DNA of 38,319 nt from Janthinobacterium sp. (GTDB lineage Bacteria > Pseudomonadota > Gammaproteobacteria > Burkholderiales > Burkholderiaceae_D), in contig PKWL01000057.1 in assembly GCA_003133225.1 (NCBI GenBank), positions 5,968 through 44,286 on the forward strand, read 5' to 3'. Position 1 is the first letter of the stretch, and each line of letters begins with the position of its first letter. A model generated the notes under the pieces. It did not search any database. It saw only the letters and a list, made by a program, of their open reading frames with translations, and was not told the DNA's origin. The position numbers were made by a program, and so were the translations under genes. This document shows, one piece after another, positions 9,497 through 17,751 of this stretch.

Positions 9497-9698
9497 GACG
9501 GTGAATTCTTTTTAAAAAGAGAGGGTTATAATCTACCTAATTTTAAAGGATTAGCTGGCTGATGCGACCATTCTTTGTACAAATGCGTTCAATTGGTGAC
9601 ATTCTGGCGTTTTCGCACCCCGAAACTGCGGCTGACGTACAGAATTATGGGCAAAAAAGCAAAAGGGTCGCTCCGCTGCAGAAAGTTTGAGGTGCAAT
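9497..9698. promoter_or_regulatory. Divergent promoter region proS / rppH
   Basis: An AT-rich intergenic stretch between divergent genes. A consensus TATAAT lies at 9527-9532 on the plus strand, but without a clear -35, and the same AT-rich block (9511-9550) could supply a -10 for proS on the minus strand. The assignment is by position and composition only. Confidence 0.4.
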
Positions 9699-10298
9699 AT
9701 GCTCGACCGTGAAGGGTTTCGGCCCAACGTCGGCATCATCCTGCTTAACGCCCAAAATGAGGTGTGGTGGGGCAAGCGGGTGCGCGAGCACTCATGGCAG
9801 TTTCCGCAAGGCGGCATTAAATACGGAGAAACGCCAGAGCAGGCGATGTTTCGTGAATTGGAAGAGGAGATCGGATTACGCCAAGAACATGTCAAGATTG
9901 TCGGCCGCACGCGCGACTGGCTGCGCTATGAAGTGCCCGACCATTTCATCAAGCGTGAGATTCGCGGCCATTACCGGGGCCAAAAGCAGATTTGGTTCCT
10001 GCTGCGCATGTGCGCGCGCGACATCGACGTCAACCTGCGCCTGACCGACCATCCCGAATTCGACGCCTGGCGCTGGCATGAATATTGGGTTCCGCTCGAT
10101 GTCGTCATCGAGTTTAAGCGCGACGTGTACCAGCGTGCGCTGCAGGAACTGTCGCGCTTCTTAACGTGGCCCGTCAACGGCAATGGCCCGCCGCACCGTC
10201 ATACGGCGCGTTATCTGCGCCAGCCGCACGCGCCGCGGGCGCAGGAAAGCGTGCCGTGCGAGATGGCAGCACCGGCGCTCGAGCCCGTGAAAGATTGA
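9699..10298 (+). CDS. rppH: RNA pyrophosphohydrolase RppH (Nudix hydrolase)
   Basis: 199 aa from ATG 9699 with a GAGGT ribosome site upstream; an in-frame TTG 12 bases earlier is less likely. [17 protein letters not shown] is the typical RppH start. The Nudix box spans about residues 38-60 ([13 protein letters not shown], then [10 protein letters not shown]) with the REXXEE metal-binding core. WQFPQGG and [10 protein letters not shown] also match RppH. It removes pyrophosphate from the 5' end of triphosphorylated mRNAs and so triggers RNase E-dependent decay. The C-terminal 35 residues are a variable Pro/Arg/His-rich tail. Confidence 0.96.
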   Translation: MLDREGFRPNVGIILLNAQNEVWWGKRVREHSWQFPQGGIKYGETPEQAMFRELEEEIGLRQEHVKIVGRTRDWLRYEVPDHFIKREIRGHYRGQKQIWFLLRMCARDIDVNLRLTDHPEFDAWRWHEYWVPLDVVIEFKRDVYQRALQELSRFLTWPVNGNGPPHRHTARYLRQPHAPRAQESVPCEMAAPALEPVKD

Positions 10299-10456
10299 AA
10301 TCAAGGGTTTGGCCGGCGCCGCGATGGGGCGCCCAAGCGACTCGCCCATCAGCGTCGTTTTGGGTGGGCGCTCCCTGCGGCTCCGTCGGGGGGCGTTGGG
10401 AGTGGCAAGCGCGAGCCCATCGAGAGCGCCATCGGCGCGCCCGATTCCACCCGCGG

Positions 10457-10462
10457 TACAAT
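10457..10462 (+). promoter_or_regulatory. Candidate -10 box of the DUF1841 gene
   Basis: TACAAT lies 29-34 bases before ATG 10491. Transcription would start near 10469, downstream of the alternative ATG at 10461, which supports 10491 as the real start. No clear -35 was seen. Confidence 0.4.
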
Positions 10463-10490
10463 GGCCGCTGCTCTCATCACCGAACCCACG

Positions 10491-10913
10491 ATGTTTACTC
10501 CCTCCTCTGACGATGTACGGCGCTTTTTTTGCGAGATCTTCCGCAAACACGGCGCCCATGAAATCTTAAGCCCGCTTGAAGCGATTGCACTCGACTGGAT
10601 TGTGCAGCACCCTGAATACCAGAATACGCTAAGCGACGTCGAGGCGGCCCTAGCGCGCGACTACGCGGTCGAAGGCGGCCAAGCCAATCCTTTCCTGCAC
10701 TTGTCGATGCACCTGAGCATCGCCGAGCAAGTGTCGATCGACCAGCCCTCTGGAATCCGAGCCGCTTGCAGCAGCTTGACCCAACGCCTCGATTCCGAGC
10801 ACGAGGCCCACCACCTCATCATGGAATGCCTGGGCCAGATGATCTGGAATTCGCAGCGTGCCGGCCTGCCGCCGGATGGCGCTGCCTACGTCGAATGCGT
10901 GCGCAAGCGCTAA
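10491..10913 (+). CDS. DUF1841 family protein
   Basis: 140 aa. ATG 10491 gives MFTPSSDDVRRFFCEIFRKH, the usual family start; an in-frame ATG at 10461 would add ten residues without family support. The protein is soluble, acidic-to-neutral, and contains NPFLHLSMHLSIAEQVSIDQP and EHEAHHLIMECLGQMIWNSQ, which mark DUF1841. The clustered His/Glu residues (HLSMHLSIAEQ, EHEAHH) could bind metal, but no function is established. It is convergent with the cytochrome genes, with only 72 bases between the stops. Confidence 0.88.
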   Translation: MFTPSSDDVRRFFCEIFRKHGAHEILSPLEAIALDWIVQHPEYQNTLSDVEAALARDYAVEGGQANPFLHLSMHLSIAEQVSIDQPSGIRAACSSLTQRLDSEHEAHHLIMECLGQMIWNSQRAGLPPDGAAYVECVRKR

Positions 10914-10985
10914 GCGGCTGCGGCAAATGGAGGGACAGCCCGGATCGGGCCTCGTTTCAGCTTGCGCCGTGTCGGCGCGCCGTCG

Positions 10986-11324
10986 TTATCGGTGTGCCAC
11001 CAACGTTGTTTTCAGACTATGCAGGTACGCGGCCAGATCCAAGATGTCCTGGTTGCTTAAAGGCTTGACCTGTAGCGCCATGATAGGATTGTTGCGGCCA
11101 TTGCCGCCGTCGCCCCGTTTATAAGCGGTCAGCGCATGTTCCAGGTAATCCTTGTGCTGTCCCGCCAGTTTTGGAAAGGAAGGGTCAATTGGCGAATTGA
11201 AGTCCTTGCCGTGACAGACAGCGCAGCCGAATTTTTCAGTCAGCGCTTTGCCGGTCTCGACATTGCCACTGGCGGCGGCGCTGACGGAGACGAGGTAACA
11301 GAGGGTGGCGAGAATTATTTTCAT
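10986..11324 (-). CDS. Small periplasmic class I cytochrome c (one haem)
   Basis: 112 aa from ATG 11324, with an AAGG-type ribosome site. An in-frame GTG at 11339 overlaps the upstream stop, but ATG 11324 gives the better signal peptide (MKIILATLCYLVSVSAAASG). The haem-binding site is FGCAVCHGKD (CxxCH) and the likely axial Met is in NNPIMALQVKPLS, before the C-terminal helix ILDLAAYLHSL. It should be an electron carrier in the periplasm. It is the second gene of a two-cytochrome operon with 11 bases between coding regions. The two proteins share layout (KYxxGD, QDxxDxAAYY/L), so they probably arose by duplication. The redox partners are unknown. Confidence 0.9.
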   Translation of the reverse strand: MKIILATLCYLVSVSAAASGNVETGKALTEKFGCAVCHGKDFNSPIDPSFPKLAGQHKDYLEHALTAYKRGDGGNGRNNPIMALQVKPLSNQDILDLAAYLHSLKTTLVAHR

Positions 11325-11335
11325 TATGCGAGCCT

Positions 11336-11665
11336 TCACTTCTGCGCTGTTTGCTGCGAATAGTAAGCTGCGACGTCCGCCATGTCTTGCTCCGACAAGC
11401 TAGTTGCAATGCCTTTCATGGTGGGCTGCTTGCGGTCCCCTTTTTGGTAGGCTTTCAACGCATTGACAATATATTTGGCCGATTGGCCACCGATCATCGG
11501 CACTTGAAAGACTTCCGGGAAAGAAGCTTTGTAGCCCGGAATGCCGTGGCAGCCGATACACATTTCCACCTTGGCGCGGGCGGCCTTGGCGTTTCCAACG
11601 ATGGCCGCCGCTGGCGCGACTTGAACGATACCGGCGAGCACGAGAAGTGCAAAGATTTTTGTCAT
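11336..11665 (-). CDS. Small periplasmic class I cytochrome c (one haem), first of the pair
   Basis: 109 aa with signal peptide MTKIFALLVLAGIVQVAPAA. The haem site is MCIGCHGIPGYKASFPE (CxxCH), with the predicted Met ligand in KQPTMKGIATSLSEQDM and a C-terminal helix ADVAAYYSQQ. The spacing and the GQSAKYIVNALKAYQKGDR segment match the cytochrome c4/c553-like single-haem domains of betaproteobacteria. It precedes the second cytochrome in the same operon. A nested inverted repeat begins 33 bases upstream of its start and may control it. Confidence 0.9.
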   Translation of the reverse strand: MTKIFALLVLAGIVQVAPAAAIVGNAKAARAKVEMCIGCHGIPGYKASFPEVFQVPMIGGQSAKYIVNALKAYQKGDRKQPTMKGIATSLSEQDMADVAAYYSQQTAQK

Positions 11666-11697
11666 GATGGCAAGTTAATCAGAGGTGATCGGAGGCG

Positions 11698-11744
11698 GAA
11701 TCGGCAAAAAACATAGTGATTTTGCACTATTCTCTTGCCGATTC
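11698..11744. repeat. Nested inverted repeat between the cytochrome operon and moxR
   Basis: The outer arms GAATCGGCAA (11698-11707) and TTGCCGATTC (11735-11744) are perfectly complementary. Inside, ATAGTG (11713-11718) pairs with CACTAT (11725-11730) around the loop ATTTTG. Short unpaired segments of five and four bases separate the two stems. The element lies 33 bases upstream of the first cytochrome start and about 135 bases upstream of the MoxR start. It could be an operator for a dimeric regulator or a leader-RNA hairpin. No T run follows it on either strand. Confidence 0.7.
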
Positions 11745-11878
11745 TAACCCAAGATGTTTGCGTACGTCCACTTTGAAAAATGCCTGCCGGGAAGCTTCGG
11801 CCGCGCGGTGCGACGCGGCAGGGCTGACCCGATCTAGCATATACTGGAAATCATTTCACTTCTTTGATCGATACGCGT

Positions 11879-12745
11879 ATGCAAGCACATCTTGGCCAAA
11901 ACCGCCGCTTCCAGGGATCCGACAATTATGTCGCCACTGCCGACCTGAAACTGGCGGTGAATGCGGCGCTCACGCTGCAGCGCCCGCTCCTGATCAAAGG
12001 CGAGCCGGGCACCGGCAAGACCATGCTGGCCGAGGAAGTGGCGGCGGCGCTCAACATGCCGCTGATGCAGTGGCATATCAAATCGACCACCAAGGCGCAG
12101 CAGGGCTTGTACGAATACGACGCCGTGTCGCGCCTGCGCGATTCGCAATTGGGCGACGAGCGCGTGCGCGACATTCACAATTACATCGTCCAGGGCGTCT
12201 TGTGGCAGGCTTTCACGGCGCCCGAACCGGTGGTGCTGCTCATTGACGAAGTCGACAAGGCCGATATCGAATTTCCCAACGATTTGCTACGCGAGCTGGA
12301 TCGGATGGAGTTTTATGTGTATGAGACGCGCGAGATGGTTGTCGCTAGGCATCGGCCGCTGGTCATCATCACTTCCAATAATGAGAAAGAATTGCCGGAC
12401 GCCTTCCTGCGCCGCTGTTTTTTCCATTACATCAAGTTTCCAGACAAGGACACGATGCAGCAGATTGTCAACGTGCACTCTCCAAACCTGAAAAAGGACT
12501 TGTTGGCACAGGCGCTGTCAACTTTCTACGAAATGCGCGACGTGGACGGACTGAAAAAGAAGCCGTCGACCTCGGAATTTTTAGATTGGCTCAAGCTGTT
12601 GCTGGCCGAAGACATTCCGCCCGAGGCGCTGCGCAGCAAAGATGCCAAGGCCATCGTGCCGCCGCTGCATGGCGCCTTGCTGAAAAACGAGCAGGATGTG
12701 CACCTGTTCGAGCGCCTGATCTTCATGTCACGGAGCAGCCGATAA
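11879..12745 (+). CDS. MoxR-family AAA+ ATPase
   Basis: 288 aa from ATG 11879 (MQAHLGQNRRFQGSDNYVAT); a TTG five codons earlier is possible and neither has a good ribosome site. The conserved block begins at FQGSDNYVAT. Walker A is GEPGTGKTM (about 41-49), Walker B is VVLLIDEVDKAD, sensor 1 is IITSNNEKELPDAFLRRC, and the C-terminal lid domain contains PSTSEFLDWLKLLLAEDI. MoxR ATPases act as chaperones that insert cofactors or mature protein complexes, usually with a von Willebrand A protein encoded next to them, as here (12898). The client is unknown. The two cytochrome genes are divergent neighbours, so a redox complex is a possible target by inference only. Confidence 0.92.
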   Translation: MQAHLGQNRRFQGSDNYVATADLKLAVNAALTLQRPLLIKGEPGTGKTMLAEEVAAALNMPLMQWHIKSTTKAQQGLYEYDAVSRLRDSQLGDERVRDIHNYIVQGVLWQAFTAPEPVVLLIDEVDKADIEFPNDLLRELDRMEFYVYETREMVVARHRPLVIITSNNEKELPDAFLRRCFFHYIKFPDKDTMQQIVNVHSPNLKKDLLAQALSTFYEMRDVDGLKKKPSTSEFLDWLKLLLAEDIPPEALRSKDAKAIVPPLHGALLKNEQDVHLFERLIFMSRSSR

Positions 12746-12897
12746 TGGTCGCGCCCCGGCGCCATGCTGACCCCAGCCCTCGAATCACGGCGCAGCGCAG
12801 CGCCGCGCCACGTCGCGCTACTGGGGCGCGCTGACGTGCGGGACCAACACCTGGCAGCGCGCCCGCCGCACGCTTTTGCATCCTTGGCACCAGCTAA

Positions 12898-14079
12898 ATG
12901 GATTTTGCCATGCTGATCGATTTTTTCTTCACGCTCAGGAACGCCAAGATCCCGGTCTCGGTCAAGGAATTTCTGAGCCTGCTAGAAGCTCTGCAGCACC
13001 ACGTCATCGACACGTCGATGGATGATTTTTATTACCTGTCGCGCCTGACCTTGGTCAAGGACGAGGCCAACTATGATAAGTTCGACCGCGCCTTCGCCCT
13101 GTATTTCGATGGCATCCATGCCGCATTCCACAGCGATACGGGGATCCCGCTCGACTGGCTGCTCAAGCGCATGGAGCGCGAGCTGACCATGGAACAAAAG
13201 GCGCAGCTGAAAAAATTTGGCTACGACAAATTGATGGACCGTCTAAACGAGCTGCTCAAGGAGCAGAAAGAGCGCCACGAAGGCGGCAGCAAGTGGATTG
13301 GTTCCGGCGGCACCTCGCCCTTCGGCAATGGCGGCACCAACCCGGAAGGCATCCGCATCGGCGGCGCCGGCGGCAACAAAAGCGCGGTCAAAGTTTGGGA
13401 AGCGCGGGCCTACAAGGATTACGACGCCGAACGCGAACTGGGCACGCGCAACATCAAGATGGCGCTGCGCCGCTTGCGCAAGTTCGCGCGCGAAGGCGCG
13501 GAAGACGAGCTGGCTCTGGACGCGACCATCCGCGCCACGGCCAGCAATGCCGGTTACCTGGACATCAAAATGCAGCCCGCGCGCAAAAACAAGATCAAGG
13601 TCTTGATGCTGCTCGACGTCGGCGGCACCATGGATGAGCATATCTCGCGCACCGAAGAATTGTTCGCGGCGGCGAAGACCGAATTTAAGCATATGGAATT
13701 TTTTTATTTCCATAACTGCGTCTACGATTATGTGTGGAAAAACAACCGGCGCCGCAACGCCGAGCGCCACCAGAGCTCGGACATCTTGCGCAAGTACCCG
13801 CCCGACACCAAACTCATCTTCGTTGGCGATGCCACCATGAGCCCGTATGAAATCTTACGCCCCGGCGGCTCCGTCGAATACAACAACGCGGAGGCGGGCG
13901 CGGCCTGGCTGGCGCGCTTCACCAACGCCTTCCCCAAGTTCATCTGGCTCAATCCGGAGCCCGAAGGCGTCTGGCAATACCGCCAGTCGATCGCCGTCGT
14001 CAAGCAGTTGATGAACAACCGCATGTTCGCTCTATCGGTGGACGGACTCGAGCGCGGCATGCGCCTGCTCAGCAAATAA
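12898..14079 (+). CDS. CoxE-like VWA domain protein, MoxR partner
   Basis: 393 aa from ATG 12898; ATG 12910 (MLIDFFFTLRNAKIPVS) is an equally good start and closer to the family norm. The N-terminal part is helical (to about 130). A Gly-rich segment (130-160, GGTSPFGNGGTNPEG) follows, and then a VWA-like domain from about 235. The MIDAS-type loop reads LLDVGGTMDEH (D240): the canonical D-x-S-x-S has become D-x-G-x-T. The domain continues with FFYFHNCVYDYVWKNN and LIFVGDATMSPYE. No signal peptide is seen, so it should be cytoplasmic. It follows moxR after 152 bases on the same strand and probably works with it as a chaperone-adaptor pair. Confidence 0.9.
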   Translation: MDFAMLIDFFFTLRNAKIPVSVKEFLSLLEALQHHVIDTSMDDFYYLSRLTLVKDEANYDKFDRAFALYFDGIHAAFHSDTGIPLDWLLKRMERELTMEQKAQLKKFGYDKLMDRLNELLKEQKERHEGGSKWIGSGGTSPFGNGGTNPEGIRIGGAGGNKSAVKVWEARAYKDYDAERELGTRNIKMALRRLRKFAREGAEDELALDATIRATASNAGYLDIKMQPARKNKIKVLMLLDVGGTMDEHISRTEELFAAAKTEFKHMEFFYFHNCVYDYVWKNNRRRNAERHQSSDILRKYPPDTKLIFVGDATMSPYEILRPGGSVEYNNAEAGAAWLARFTNAFPKFIWLNPEPEGVWQYRQSIAVVKQLMNNRMFALSVDGLERGMRLLSK

Positions 14080-14279
14080 GCTCGGAATCGCGGCCCCCAT
14101 CGAATAGGCGCGCCGCTGACAGGGCGGCGGCAAATGAATGCTTATTCGGTGCGGCGTCCCGTGCGCGCCCTGACGTCGGGTAGAATCTGGCACGCAGTTG
14201 CCGCACCAGCTGCGCAGTGCGCGCCCGCAAGGGGCGCCCTCTGCCCGAGGTCGGCCATTTATGTTAACCAGGACCGTGC

Positions 14280-15467
14280 ATGCAAAGTTTATTCTCGATG
14301 GCGTCCGATTTATCCTGGCCATTCGCTATTACCTTGGCCTGGATCAGCGGCGAATTTGGCCAACGCTGGACCGGCTTGCCCAAGATTAGTTTTTATGGCC
14401 TGGTCGGCTTTTTGCTCGCTCAGACCCAGCTCGGAGTGCTGCCACACGCCGACGGGGGACCGGTGCTGGTGCTAGTTGACGTTTCCTTCGGTCTGATCCT
14501 GTTCGAAATGGGTTACCGCATCAACTTGCGCTGGCTGGCCAGTAATCCGTGGCTGGCCGTGGCCGGCTTGGTCGAGACGATCGGCACCTTTGCCGCGGTC
14601 TACCTGATTGCCACGGAGTTCGGCGTGACAGCCATCAACGCCTTGCTACTCGCGTCGCTGGCGATGTCGACCTCGCCGGCCACCATCTTGCGCGTCATCA
14701 ACGAGGAGCGCAGCTCAGGGCAAGTGACGGAGCGCATCTTGCACCTGACGGCCTTCAATTGCGTGCTGTCCGTGTTTACGTTTAACGCCATTGTTGGCTT
14801 CTGGGTTTTCCACAGCTCGGGCGATCCCCTCGACGCCACCTTGAGCAGCTTCATCGTGCTCTTGGTCTCGAGCGCGGTGGGCGCGCTCTTTGGCGTCGTC
14901 GTGCCGGCCCTCTTGCGCCAACTGGGCAATATGGCGCAAGACGCCACGGTCGCCTTCGCCTTAGCCGTCATCGTGCTCGTCGCGCTCACCTATACGACGC
15001 GCCTGTCGCCTCTGTTAGCGACGCTTGCATTCGGCTTAGTGGCGCGCCATCGACGGATCGCGTTCAGCCAGGCGCAGCGCAATTTCGGCGCCCTCGGCGA
15101 ATTGTTGACGGTGCTGCTGTTCGTGTTTGCCGCCTCGACCTTGGAATGGCCGAAGGTCATGGCCGGCGCCGGCTTGGCGCTGGCCGTGATCGGTGGCCGG
15201 TTTGTTACAAAAATCGTGGGCGTGGCCGGTTTTTCCCATGTCAGCGGCCTCTCCTGGCGCAAAGGCGTCCTCACCGGCATGGCGTTGACGCCGGTGTCCG
15301 TGTTTGTGATTTTGCTGCTGGAACACGCGCACGAGCGCGGCTTGAATCTGGGCGGCGAATTGAGCGCCTTGGCCGGCGTGACCATGATGCTGGACCTGCT
15401 CGGGCCCATCATTACCCAGCGCGCCCTGGTCTGGGCCAAGGAAACCCCCCACGCAGAGGAGCCATAG
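14280..15467 (+). CDS. Cation:proton antiporter (CPA family membrane transporter)
   Basis: 395 aa with about eleven or twelve hydrophobic segments along its whole length. Features of the Na+/H+ exchanger fold include [19 protein letters not shown] near residues 60-80 and [16 protein letters not shown] near 135-150. The C-terminus is a short hydrophilic tail ([10 protein letters not shown]), so there is no TrkA-N regulatory domain as in KefB/C. It should exchange Na+ or K+ for protons across the inner membrane; the ion cannot be read from sequence. ATG 14280 follows a possible -10 box TAGAAT at 14181-14186. It ends two bases before the YbdK-type ligase, so the two are co-transcribed. Confidence 0.88.
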   Translation: MQSLFSMASDLSWPFAITLAWISGEFGQRWTGLPKISFYGLVGFLLAQTQLGVLPHADGGPVLVLVDVSFGLILFEMGYRINLRWLASNPWLAVAGLVETIGTFAAVYLIATEFGVTAINALLLASLAMSTSPATILRVINEERSSGQVTERILHLTAFNCVLSVFTFNAIVGFWVFHSSGDPLDATLSSFIVLLVSSAVGALFGVVVPALLRQLGNMAQDATVAFALAVIVLVALTYTTRLSPLLATLAFGLVARHRRIAFSQAQRNFGALGELLTVLLFVFAASTLEWPKVMAGAGLALAVIGGRFVTKIVGVAGFSHVSGLSWRKGVLTGMALTPVSVFVILLLEHAHERGLNLGGELSALAGVTMMLDLLGPIITQRALVWAKETPHAEEP

Positions 15468-15469
15468 TC

Positions 15470-16600
15470 ATGCCACTTGAACCGTTTAGCCAGTCGGACG
15501 CGCTCACCTTCGGCGTCGAACTCGAGCTGCAGCTCGTGAACCTGTCGGACTTTGATCTCACGGCCGCCAGCCCCGACTTGCTGCATCTGTTGGGAAAAAA
15601 TACCTTCCCCGGCAATGTCACGCCCGAAATCACCGAGAGCATGATTGAAATTAATTCCGATGTGCAGACCGGGTACGAAGCCTTGCTTACACAATTGCAG
15701 GAGATCCGCGACACGCTGGTGCGCGCCGGAGACAAGCTCAACATCGGCATTTGCGGCGGCGGCACGCATCCCTTCCAGCAGTGGGCGGCCCAGAAAATTT
15801 TCGACAAGCCCCGTTTTCAGGAAATCTCGGCCCTGTACGGCTATTTGGCCAAGCAATTTACCATCTTCGGCCAGCACGTCCATATCGGCTGCGCCTCGGG
15901 CGACGATGCCATGTTTTTGCTGCATTCCTTGAACCGCTATATTCCCCATTTTATCGCCCTGTCGGCCTCGTCGCCCTACGTGCAGGGGCGCGACACCTTG
16001 TTCGACTCGGCCCGACTCAATTCCGTGTTCGCCTTTCCCATGAGCGGACGGGCCCCGTTCACGCTGCGCTGGGATGAATTTGCCAATGTCTATTTCGCCA
16101 AAATGGAAAAGACCGGCATCATCAAGAGCATGAAGGACTTTTATTGGGATATCCGGCCCAAACCGGAATTTGGCACCATTGAACTGCGCGTGTGCGATAC
16201 GCCCTTGACGGTGGAACGGGCGGCGGCCTTGGCGGCGTATTTGCAAGCCCTGTGCCGCCACCTGCTCGAGCGGCGCGAGGCGGCGCCCGTCGAGGATGAT
16301 TACCTGGTCTATAACTACAACCGTTTTCAGGCATGCCGCTTCGGCCTCGACGGAGCGATCACGCACCCGAAGACCTACGAGACCATGGCGCTGCGCGATG
16401 ACATAGTTTGCACCTTGGACCAAATGGAAGTGCACGGCGAGGCCTTGGGCAGCGGCGCCGCACTAAGGCATCTGGCGCAAGTGGCCAAACAATGGAGCGA
16501 CGCGCAGTATTTGCGCACGCAATACGAGCGCCAAGGCAGCGCCGAAGGCATGGTCGACGCCGCCATCCGCAGCTTTCGGGGCGAACCGATGATTTTCTAG
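15470..16600 (+). CDS. YbdK-family carboxylate-amine ligase (glutamate-cysteine ligase type 2)
   Basis: 376 aa from ATG 15470, which has a GAGGAG ribosome site inside the end of the antiporter gene; the frame is open upstream but only inside that gene. The GCS2 fold is marked by [38 protein letters not shown] near the middle (GQHVHIGC) and [21 protein letters not shown]. coli YbdK has weak ATP-dependent gamma-glutamylcysteine-forming activity, and the physiological substrate of most family members is unknown. Tight coupling to the antiporter is conserved in some Burkholderiales and suggests a stress role, which is inference. Confidence 0.93.
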   Translation: MPLEPFSQSDALTFGVELELQLVNLSDFDLTAASPDLLHLLGKNTFPGNVTPEITESMIEINSDVQTGYEALLTQLQEIRDTLVRAGDKLNIGICGGGTHPFQQWAAQKIFDKPRFQEISALYGYLAKQFTIFGQHVHIGCASGDDAMFLLHSLNRYIPHFIALSASSPYVQGRDTLFDSARLNSVFAFPMSGRAPFTLRWDEFANVYFAKMEKTGIIKSMKDFYWDIRPKPEFGTIELRVCDTPLTVERAAALAAYLQALCRHLLERREAAPVEDDYLVYNYNRFQACRFGLDGAITHPKTYETMALRDDIVCTLDQMEVHGEALGSGAALRHLAQVAKQWSDAQYLRTQYERQGSAEGMVDAAIRSFRGEPMIF

Positions 16601-16619
16601 ACGCGCCGCTTCGGCCGCT

Positions 16620-17678
16620 TCAAGCCGCCATCAATTCATCGAATGCTTTGAGCGTCGCTTCCGTGTCGATATCCCTTAGCTGTTCTTTTTTCGACAGCAT
16701 GATCTTGAAATGATCGCACCTGGGATAAAACCATTTATAGTTATCGGTATTGATGTAAAAGCCCAGTATTTTCTTGTTGTAGACGGACGCCACATGAATC
16801 ACGGCCGTGTCCGGTGAGATGACGACGTCGCATTCCTTGATCAGGGATGCGAGCTCTAGTATATTGTCCGTCCCGAACGCCAGCAGCACATTTTTTCGGT
16901 CGATAGCCTTCACCACGGCCGCCGCCTGCGCGCTGGCGCCGGGAGGATAGATGACAATGAGCGCGTAATCATCATATTTATCTGCTATTTCCGCGCATAA
17001 GCGGCGCGCGTCTTCCTTGCCGATGGTTCTGGCAACACTGCTGCCCTGATAGTTAAAGCACACGAAGCCCTTGTAGGTCTTTTTCAGTTTCATGAAAAAC
17101 GCCTTTGATTTTGCCGCCTGAGCTTCAACGCCAAACAGTTCATAGCGATAATCTATTGCCTTTAGCTTGAAATGAGCGAAGGCGGAGAAATAATTCTCGA
17201 GGATATGCCGGTCCCTGACGCAGTCCACCGTGTAGTCGTACATGCCAAGATGCTTGGTGTTGGTTCCATATTTTTCAATATTAAAGCCGATCAGGTATTT
17301 TGCCTGCAGCAACTTTATTCTCATCAGGTACGGAAATGAAAAAATGTTCGACGTGCTAAATATGACATCGTACTGCTCGCGCCTGATCGCCCAAATCGCC
17401 CTGATGACGTTTAGCGTGCTCTTTTTGTCCCAGATGATGATTTTTCCAACATGCGGGCACTCCTTGACCACGTCCGCATTGATGCTGCTAGCCGCGACGT
17501 CGATCCTCATTTCAGGATAACTGTTCTTGAGCTCCCTTAACAGCGGCGTCGATACGATCATATCGCCCACCTTATCATTTCTTAAAATCAAAATTTTCTT
17601 GATATTCTCGGCGTTAAATTTGGTCTTTCTTTTTTTTCCGAGAAAAGCATTGCAAATCACGCGCTTAAGTCGCTTCAT
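16620..17678 (-). CDS. Glycosyltransferase family 9 protein (heptosyltransferase-like)
   Basis: 352 aa from ATG 17678. The N-terminal domain has ILILRNDKVGDMIVSTPLL (about 30-50), the acceptor-side GT9 motif. The C-terminal domain has DVVISPDTAVIHVASVY (about 285-300) with the D-T-A-x-x-H pattern of ADP-heptose-using enzymes. The Lys/Arg-rich N-terminus suggests membrane association. Family members add heptose or related sugars to the lipopolysaccharide core, but specificity here is open. Codon use is clearly richer in A/T (many AAA, ATA, TAT) than in flanking genes, which suggests transfer. It is convergent with the YbdK-type gene (19 bases between stops) and 73 bases downstream of the GATase-like gene. 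No other LPS genes are nearby. Confidence 0.88.
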   Translation of the reverse strand: MKRLKRVICNAFLGKKRKTKFNAENIKKILILRNDKVGDMIVSTPLLRELKNSYPEMRIDVAASSINADVVKECPHVGKIIIWDKKSTLNVIRAIWAIRREQYDVIFSTSNIFSFPYLMRIKLLQAKYLIGFNIEKYGTNTKHLGMYDYTVDCVRDRHILENYFSAFAHFKLKAIDYRYELFGVEAQAAKSKAFFMKLKKTYKGFVCFNYQGSSVARTIGKEDARRLCAEIADKYDDYALIVIYPPGASAQAAAVVKAIDRKNVLLAFGTDNILELASLIKECDVVISPDTAVIHVASVYNKKILGFYINTDNYKWFYPRCDHFKIMLSKKEQLRDIDTEATLKAFDELMAA

Positions 17679-17751
17679 TCATGCTCCAGATCGATAGTGG
17701 CGCTTGGCGCCGGGCGTGGCGGCAAAGCACGGGCTAGGCCGGAACTTGCCC

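Noticed and set aside
11716..12246. 176-codon frame covering the MoxR start region
   Set aside because: It runs in a different frame from the MoxR domain, which explains the DNA fully.
14990..16435. 481-codon minus-strand frame opposite the antiporter and YbdK-type gene
   Set aside because: Shadow of two well-supported plus-strand genes.
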